Of a stretch of 10,563 bases of DNA, positions 6,352 to 10,563 are shown piece by piece; the first letter of the stretch is position 1, and every line of letters starts with the position of its first letter. The stretch is taken from assembly GCA_023411225.1 (NCBI GenBank), contig JAEYPA010000122.1:1-10563 (forward strand), read 5' to 3'. This DNA comes from Bacillota bacterium. GTDB taxonomy: Bacteria; Bacillota; Clostridia; Lachnospirales; Lachnospiraceae. Both the position numbers and the translations under genes were made by a program. The notes below the pieces were generated by a model. It made no database searches. It saw only the letters and a list, made by a program, of their open reading frames with translations, and was not told where the DNA came from.

Positions 6352-7521
6352 ATGGAATATGCAATTATCAGCAAACATGTGGTGCGAAGTAATAAATGTC
6401 TGCGTAAAAATCAGAAGCTTTCGAAGAAGCAGTATGGTAAGGTGAGAGGACAAGGACCAAAGCTAAAGATTAATAAGCTATATAACGTGGATGCTGTGGA
6501 TTTTATGGACCTGACAGGCGAGAATACGGTGAAGGAACAGGTTCAAGTGCCAAAGGATCTGACGGAGGATATCCTCATAAAAGCCCTTCGTAATAATGCT
6601 TTGACAGGACTAAGTGGCAATGGCTATTCTACAGCCGATAAGCTAGAGCAGTTCAGTAAACACAAGAATTCCAAAGGGGTTCTTATTATAAACAGTGTGG
6701 AGTGTGACCCTGGGTTGGCTCATGATGAATGGCTTTTAAGGAATCGTTTTCAGGAAGTAAAGAAAGGGATTGAAGTGCTGAATCACTGCTTTTCTTTTCA
6801 GGTCATACTTCTGGCTACCAAGTTGCCATTTCCTCTAGTGGATGCAAAGATTAAGACGATACAGGTTCCTAACCGTTATCCTATGGGATATGAGAAGGTC
6901 TTACTAAAGAGTCTGCTAGACATAGACTTGCATGATGATGAATATCCTGCCCAAAGAGGAATTCTGGTCTTAAATATTCAGACAGTACTTGCTATTGGGG
7001 CGATTATTTGTAGTGGAAAGAAGTTAGACAGCCGATATCTTACAGTGGAGGACCTGACCACTGGAAAAGCAGTTGTAGTCAAAGCATACATGGGAACGGA
7101 TGCAAAGGAAGTCATCACAAAAGCATTCCCTAAGGGCTCAAAGGAGCCAATCTATGTGGGAGAGGGTGTAATGAATAGCCATCCGTTAGAAAAAGCAGAG
7201 AAGATATCTGCTGTGACTAATTATATTACATATGGTAAGGAACCAGCATATCATGAGGCATCTAAGTGTAAGGGCTGTGGCGGATGTAATCGTAAGTGTC
7301 CAATGCAGATTAATGTAAAGCAAATTGTGAAAAAAACTGAGTCAGGTGATCTGACAGGTATTGAACAATTCCATCTTGAGAGATGTATCGGTTGTAATTC
7401 CTGCACTTATGTATGTCATGCAGGGAAAAATCTAAAAGAAATCATTGCTGGTGCCAAAGAGTATTGTACGAAGATACATGAACCAGGAGGTATGAAGTAT
7501 GAGGGAAGAATTAGTCATTAG
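6352..7521 (+). CDS. RnfC-like protein with two [4Fe-4S] clusters (orphan)
   Basis: This 389-residue protein resembles the core of RnfC, the NADH-side subunit of Rnf ion-pumping complexes, and related PduS-type flavin/iron-sulfur proteins. Similar parts are ALTGLSGNGYSTADKL (83-98), which aligns with the glycine-rich GIVGxGGAxFPTHxKL motif but has lost most of its glycines, and INSVECDPGLAHDEWLLRN (113-131). Two ferredoxin motifs follow: CKGCGGCNRKCP (Cys306, 309, 312, 316) and CIGCNSCTYVCH (Cys345, 348, 351, 355; His instead of Pro after the last Cys). The RnfC N-terminal HTK-type segment is not seen. ATG 6352 follows AGAGGTGG (6340-6347) and lies 34 bases after tetR2. No other rnf gene is near, so an ion pump is not supported; I infer a soluble or peripheral electron carrier with unknown partner. 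The altered FMN/NADH motif may mean loss of nucleotide binding. Confidence 0.8.
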   Translation: MEYAIISKHVVRSNKCLRKNQKLSKKQYGKVRGQGPKLKINKLYNVDAVDFMDLTGENTVKEQVQVPKDLTEDILIKALRNNALTGLSGNGYSTADKLEQFSKHKNSKGVLIINSVECDPGLAHDEWLLRNRFQEVKKGIEVLNHCFSFQVILLATKLPFPLVDAKIKTIQVPNRYPMGYEKVLLKSLLDIDLHDDEYPAQRGILVLNIQTVLAIGAIICSGKKLDSRYLTVEDLTTGKAVVVKAYMGTDAKEVITKAFPKGSKEPIYVGEGVMNSHPLEKAEKISAVTNYITYGKEPAYHEASKCKGCGGCNRKCPMQINVKQIVKKTESGDLTGIEQFHLERCIGCNSCTYVCHAGKNLKEIIAGAKEYCTKIHEPGGMKYEGRISH

Positions 7522-7975
7522 TTCCCCTTCCTTTGAGGATCAGGGAAGGATACCAATTAAGCATACTGGGTTTGGGGAGGACATTTCCCCAGCTTTTGAG
7601 ATTAAAAATCTAAATGAGGAAGGGGTTTCCCTTGTAATTCTTATGGATGATTTAGACATTCCCTTTATGAAAGCATATAATCACTGGGTAATCTGGAACA
7701 TTCCCAAACAAGAGAGCATTCCGGAGGGAATTCCTGCCGGAGTAACAGTAAATGCGTTAAATGGAGCAAGGCAGGGGATTGGCTATGGCCGTAACCGATA
7801 TGCAGGCCCTAAGATGCCACGATTTATAAGAACTGCCCATCGATATGCATTTCATATTTATGCACTAGATACTTATTTAGAGTTAAGTAGTCAGGTAAGG
7901 AAGAAGGATGTCCTTAAGGCCATGGAGGGACATGTCCTACAGCAGGGAAGGATTACTGGTGTGTATCAGAGATAA
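7499..7975 (+). CDS. PEBP / YbhB-YbcL family protein
   Basis: This 158-residue protein belongs to the phosphatidylethanolamine-binding-protein fold, bacterial YbhB/YbcL branch. The ligand-pocket motifs are present: DDLDIP (50-55), NHWVIWNIP (61-69), and the late motif YAGPKMP (101-107) with AHRYAFHIYALD (113-124). In many relatives the late motif reads YxGPCPP, so Lys-Met replaces Cys-Pro here. No signal peptide is visible, so a cytoplasmic place is likely. Bacterial members have no settled general function; ligand binding is known from eukaryotic relatives. ATG 7499 overlaps the RnfC-like gene by 23 bases and is preceded by AGGAGGT (7485-7491), which indicates translational coupling. Pairing with an RnfC-like protein under TetR control is unusual to my knowledge. 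Confidence 0.92.
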   Translation: MREELVISSPSFEDQGRIPIKHTGFGEDISPAFEIKNLNEEGVSLVILMDDLDIPFMKAYNHWVIWNIPKQESIPEGIPAGVTVNALNGARQGIGYGRNRYAGPKMPRFIRTAHRYAFHIYALDTYLELSSQVRKKDVLKAMEGHVLQQGRITGVYQR

Positions 7976-7989
7976 ATGGTAAATACTTC

Positions 7990-8018
7990 TTGACGCCTCC
8001 AGACTATCGTGATAGTAT
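7990..8018 (+). promoter_or_regulatory. Promoter of the blaI operon
   Basis: TTGACG (7990-7995) matches five of six -35 positions; 17 bases later comes TAGTAT (8013-8018), matching four of six -10 positions. Transcription should start near 8025, in the middle operator. The -10 box overlaps the first operator palindrome. Confidence 0.65.
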
Positions 8019-8060
8019 AGACTATAGTAATAGTACATACTAACATGATAGTCTGGAGGC
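7995..8060. terminator. 23-base inverted repeat around the blaI operators; probable terminator of the upstream operon
   Basis: Arms 7995-8017 and 8038-8060 are reverse complements over 23 bases with two mismatches; the outer 14 bases (GCCTCCAGACTATC) match perfectly. The repeat is followed by TTTTT (8061-8065) and lies 19 bases after the PEBP stop, so a transcript from that operon would fold into a long hairpin with a U run and should stop. The hairpin also buries GGAGG (8055-8059), the blaI ribosome binding site. A message starting at the blaI promoter lacks the left arm and is free of it. Confidence 0.75.
8003..8052. promoter_or_regulatory. Three BlaI/MecI-type operator palindromes at exact 18-base spacing
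   Basis: Three 14-base sites follow the pattern ACTATC..GATAGT: 8003-8016 (ACTATCGTGATAGT, six-base arms perfect), 8021-8034 (ACTATAGTAATAGT, five-base arms) and 8039-8052 (ACTAACATGATAGT, one mismatch pair). Their centres are 18 bases apart both times. Repressors of the BlaI/MecI family bind dyads of the TACTACATATGTAGTA type as dimers, often on neighbouring dyads, so these are the likely sites of the gene just downstream. The first site covers the -10 box, the second the expected transcription start, and the third runs up to the ribosome binding site. Confidence 0.85.
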
Positions 8061-8065
8061 TTTTT

Positions 8066-8422
8066 ATGAAACAAAAAATATTTGACAGTGAGATCAAAGT
8101 CATGGAAATGATTTGGGACAGAGAGCCAATTAGTGCAAAAGAATTAAGTAGGTTGGCGGCTGACGAGATTGGCTGGAATAAAAATACGACTTATACCGTA
8201 ATCAAGAAGCTTGAGGCCAAGGGATATATTAACCGTACCGAACCTGGCTTTGTCTGTACTTCCCTGATTTCAAGAGAAGATGTTTGTAAGGCAGAGACGG
8301 AAGGGTTAGTAAACAAGCTCTTCGGTGGTTCAAAAAAGGCATTGTTTTCGGCATTACTTGAGGATGAGAGCTTATCGGATACTGATATTGAGGAACTGAA
8401 GAAAATGATTGAGGAGAGGTGA
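8066..8422 (+). CDS. BlaI/MecI/CopY family transcriptional repressor
   Basis: This 118-residue winged-helix repressor has the family pattern: an N-terminal helix ending in VMEMIWDREPISAKEL, recognition region NKNTTYTVIKKLEAKGYINR (38-57), the wing around TEPGFVCTSLISREDV and a helical dimer tail (IEELKKMIEER). In BlaI and MecI a cut after Asn at an Asn-Phe bond in the tail inactivates the repressor; the matching place here reads FSALLED (94-100) with Ala96-Leu97, so the canonical bond is absent. ATG 8066 follows GGAGG (8055-8059) by six bases; an in-frame ATG at 8045 lies inside an operator and upstream of that site. The stop overlaps the next gene region, as in blaI-blaR1 pairs. Three operators upstream imply autoregulation of the whole unit. 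Confidence 0.93.
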   Translation: MKQKIFDSEIKVMEMIWDREPISAKELSRLAADEIGWNKNTTYTVIKKLEAKGYINRTEPGFVCTSLISREDVCKAETEGLVNKLFGGSKKALFSALLEDESLSDTDIEELKKMIEER

Positions 8423-8430
8423 GATTCATA

Positions 8431-9342
8431 TTGGGAGAAGTATTCTACTGGATTTTCAACATGAGTATCGCTTCGGCAGTTGTGGGTACTGTCATTTTAT
8501 TGTTACGAAGAATTAAGAAGGTACCTCGTCGGTTTATCACTTATTTGTGGATGATCCCATTTCTACGTATGTGGATACCAGTGGGAATTGGTGGTCGGTA
8601 TGGCCTGATGTCGTTTCTTTCCCAGTTTACAACAAAGACTGTTGTAGTATATGAGATGGGAAAGGATACAAGCCTTTCCTATACCAATTTTCTTATGGCA
8701 GCTGACAGCTATTCCCCAATTACATATAAAATCAACATGTTAGAGAAGGTGTTTGACATTGCTGCCGTGGTGTGGCTTTTGGTTGCCCTTGCGCTACTTC
8801 TTGCCTTTGGCATCATCTATGTCATTACCCTACAAGAGCTTAATGACTCAGTGCATCTAAAAGAACGTATCTACCTATCCGATAAGATACAATCTCCTGC
8901 AGTATATGGGGTGTTTCGTCCGAGAATTATCCTTCCTTCCGCCTATAAGGAAGAGGATCTGTTGTTTGTTCTTCTGCATGAAAAGGAACATATCAGGAGC
9001 TTAGATAATCTCAGACGTTTGATTGCCTTTGCCACCACTGCAGTACATTGGTTTAATCCCCTTGCATGGGTATTTTTACGGTGTTATCTATCTGATCTTG
9101 AGCTATCCTGCGATGAGAAAGTGCTTTCTACCTGTGGGGAGGAGCAGAAAAAAGGTTATGCCCTTTCTCTTTTAAAATATGCAGAACATAAAAACGTCTT
9201 TGCATCGGCGTTCGGAGGGGCTAATATACGTCTTAGAATCGAGAATATCCTGTCCTACAGTAAAATGTCTATTGTCTCATTGACTGGATTTGTGGTACTA
9301 ATCATGGTAATCGCTTATGTGCTTCTTACCAATGCATTGTGA
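8431..9342 (+). CDS. M56 family (BlaR1/MecR1-like) membrane metallopeptidase without sensor domain
   Basis: This 303-residue integral membrane zinc protease is the usual partner of BlaI-type repressors. Membrane segments are seen near residues 9-27, 36-52, 110-136 and 281-300. The zinc motif HEKEH (183-187) fits HExxH, with HWFNPLAW (about 207-214) and ELSCDE (224-229; Glu224 probable third ligand). In BlaR1 a signal activates this domain and leads to BlaI cleavage. The extracellular penicillin-binding sensor of BlaR1 is missing: the protein ends right after the last membrane helix, so the signal is probably not a beta-lactam read by this protein itself. I chose TTG 8431 because GAGGTGA (8416-8422) is eight bases upstream and the protein then starts MGEVFYWIFN; the alternative GTG 8419 is within that site and overlaps the blaI stop. 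Confidence 0.88.
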   Translation: MGEVFYWIFNMSIASAVVGTVILLLRRIKKVPRRFITYLWMIPFLRMWIPVGIGGRYGLMSFLSQFTTKTVVVYEMGKDTSLSYTNFLMAADSYSPITYKINMLEKVFDIAAVVWLLVALALLLAFGIIYVITLQELNDSVHLKERIYLSDKIQSPAVYGVFRPRIILPSAYKEEDLLFVLLHEKEHIRSLDNLRRLIAFATTAVHWFNPLAWVFLRCYLSDLELSCDEKVLSTCGEEQKKGYALSLLKYAEHKNVFASAFGGANIRLRIENILSYSKMSIVSLTGFVVLIMVIAYVLLTNAL

Positions 9343-9352
9343 AAGGAGAAGT

Positions 9353-9922
9353 ATGAAGAGAAGATGGGTTGTAGTATTGTGGGTTATTCTTGCGGGAATT
9401 CTTGTTTCCTGTGGTGAGAAAAGTGTCAGCCCTTCGGCAACGGAAGGCTTGTCACTGTATAAGAATAACGACTATGTAGTCTTTGAAGACCTGAGATGTA
9501 CTTCTGGGCAGCAGCTATGGCAGGATTTTTATAACAAGGTAAGAAGGGGAGAGACTGATACAGTAAAGCTTGTCTATTACTATACACTTCAGAAGAACAA
9601 TGTATCAAAAGAATTGTATGAAAAAGAGAAAACCAACTACCCACAGATGTTCATAGGAGAGCTAAGTTACGATGGAAGCAAATATAAGATTACAGTTCGG
9701 CAGAGTACTAAGAAAGAACCGGATAAAGTATCGGAATATAAGTATCTGAAGAGATACACCGGTAAGCCCACTTCATCATCCTCTACCTTTTCTTCCTATG
9801 AATACTATGTTCTTGTAAATGATGTCAGTGTTACATGGGAGCAGATTGAGTATGGAATGTTTAGCTCAAAATGGGGTGACCGGATTGACCACTATAGTGT
9901 TTATACAAACCTTATTTATTAA
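9353..9922 (+). CDS. Predicted lipoprotein of unknown function
   Basis: This is a 189-residue secreted lipoprotein. The signal peptide has a basic start (MKRR), a hydrophobic core and the lipobox LVSC (17-20), so Cys20 should be lipid-modified and tether the protein to the outer face of the membrane. The mature part is compact and rich in Tyr, Lys and Ser (DTVKLVYYYTL, IGELSYDGSKYKITVRQST, KYLKRYTG), with a strand-like pattern and a short Ser/Thr stretch (TSSSSTFSSYEYY). I do not recognise a characterised family. ATG 9353 follows AAGGAG (9343-9348) and starts ten bases after the protease stop; an earlier ATG at 9317 is inside the protease gene. Being third in the BlaI/M56 unit, it could be a sensor, ligand or effector of that system; this is inference from position only. 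Confidence 0.85.
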   Translation: MKRRWVVVLWVILAGILVSCGEKSVSPSATEGLSLYKNNDYVVFEDLRCTSGQQLWQDFYNKVRRGETDTVKLVYYYTLQKNNVSKELYEKEKTNYPQMFIGELSYDGSKYKITVRQSTKKEPDKVSEYKYLKRYTGKPTSSSSTFSSYEYYVLVNDVSVTWEQIEYGMFSSKWGDRIDHYSVYTNLIY

Positions 9923-9939
9923 ATGAGAGGGGTGTAGCA

Positions 9940-10563
9940 ATGTCAAATAAGATTTTTAGGAACTATTACATATTGTCGGTACTGGGCATATTTCTTGCCT
10001 CCGGTTATCCTTTGTATATGGGAGTTAAGGTGGTCACTGCTATGCTCAATAACGGTACAGTGCTATCAGAGAGCTATCCCAAATACATCATTCCCTACAC
10101 ACCAATCAGTCTTGCATTGATTGTTGGAGTTCTGCTGTTGCCACTTGCCATACGTTTGGTAAAACGTTATGCCATATTAGCTTCCTCAGTAATATCACTT
10201 GCTGTATTTTTTGTGTCTGAGCTACTACTTGAAAGTAAAGTGATTGTGACTACTACTGTGAAAACAACCTTAGAAAGCTGGCAAATGTTTATGTGCTATG
10301 TTCCACCAGAAAACCTCAAAACTCGTACTTGGAAAGCAGTGGATGTGCTGATAGGTGAATACAGCCCGGCTTTTAAGATTCATTTTTACCTGATCGCCAT
10401 CTTGCTAATACTATCAATATTAAACTGCTTTTATGGATTCGGGCAGAGCATACAAAGCGGTAATAAACGTCGTCTAAAACCCTTGGTAATGCAGTCAGTC
10501 TCTAGTATGCTGTTTCTCGGACTTTGTATCCTTGCCTGCTTTACCGCATTTTTTAGAACAGGA
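9940..10563 (+). CDS. Multi-spanning membrane protein, 3' end beyond the window
   Basis: The frame is open for 208 codons from ATG 9940 to the right edge without a stop. GAGAGGGG (9925-9932) lies seven bases upstream and the gap to the lipoprotein stop is 17 bases, so it belongs to the same operon. I see about five hydrophobic stretches: residues 10-32, 53-73, 76-96, 146-168 and 187-206. Between the third and fourth is a polar segment of about 45 residues (from LLESKVIVTTTV to EYSPAFK) that may face outside. No family motif is recognised: no ABC signature, no permease repeat seen. It could be the membrane partner of the lipoprotein or of the M56 protease. The missing C-terminus may hold the informative domain. 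Confidence 0.82.
   Translation, partial: MSNKIFRNYYILSVLGIFLASGYPLYMGVKVVTAMLNNGTVLSESYPKYIIPYTPISLALIVGVLLLPLAIRLVKRYAILASSVISLAVFFVSELLLESKVIVTTTVKTTLESWQMFMCYVPPENLKTRTWKAVDVLIGEYSPAFKIHFYLIAILLILSILNCFYGFGQSIQSGNKRRLKPLVMQSVSSMLFLGLCILACFTAFFRTG

Noticed and set aside
6352..7521. Full Rnf ion-pumping complex
   Set aside because: Only one RnfC-like gene is present; neighbours are tetR2 and a PEBP gene, and the protein lacks the RnfC N-terminal segment.
8003..8052. CRISPR-like array of three repeats
   Set aside because: Units are 14-base palindromes only 18 bases apart with no spacers of CRISPR size; they are operators in a promoter.
8045..8065. Start of the BlaI-type repressor at ATG 8045
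   Set aside because: The codon lies in the third operator, before the GGAGG site; ATG 8066 is correctly spaced and gives the usual family start.
8066..9342. Beta-lactam resistance regulator pair (true blaI-blaR1)
   Set aside because: The protease has no penicillin-binding sensor domain and no beta-lactamase or PBP2a gene follows in the window.
9317..9352. Start of the lipoprotein gene inside the protease gene
   Set aside because: It would put extra residues before a clear lipoprotein signal peptide; AAGGAG is placed for ATG 9353.

Overview
The window looks like chromosomal DNA of a Gram-positive, low-GC anaerobe of the class Clostridia, probably near Lachnospiraceae. This is inferred from AT-rich codon use, strong purine-rich ribosome binding sites (AGGAGG type), sortases and an LPXTG pilin, a SleB-type cell wall hydrolase, a BlaI/M56 regulatory pair and an RnfC-like iron-sulfur protein. 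Nothing in the sequence fixes the species. I see no tRNA, rRNA, CRISPR array, insertion sequence or phage gene.

Left part (1-2064, + strand): the 3' end of a class C sortase, a sortase-anchored pilin carrying both the WxxxVxVYPK pilin motif and LPQTG, and a second sortase. This is the end of a pilus operon that starts outside the window. Facing it, with only nine bases between the stop codons, is a secreted cell wall hydrolase (2074-3414, - strand) with two SH3-like domains and long Pro/Thr linkers.

Middle (3415-8065, + strand): a nearly gene-free stretch with a small 44-residue ORF, then a pyridoxamine-phosphate-oxidase-like flavoprotein. Two short TetR-controlled operons follow: tetR1 with a GNAT acetyltransferase, and tetR2 with an orphan RnfC-like 2x[4Fe-4S] protein and a PEBP/YbhB-type protein.

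Right part (7990-10563, + strand): a BlaI-type repressor, an M56 (BlaR1/MecR1-like) membrane metallopeptidase without a penicillin-sensor domain, a lipoprotein of unknown function, and a multi-spanning membrane protein that runs off the right edge. Close spacing suggests one operon, probably a membrane-signalling unit with its own output genes.

The most striking shared property is regulatory. All three repressor genes (tetR1, tetR2, blaI) have a promoter with a 17-base spacer whose -10 box lies in or at the edge of the loop of a long, nearly perfect inverted repeat (17-, 18- and 23-base arms). Each arm is itself an imperfect operator palindrome. The repeats are followed by T runs, so each could also terminate read-through from the unit upstream. 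The blaI version holds three operator-like palindromes spaced exactly 18 bases centre to centre.
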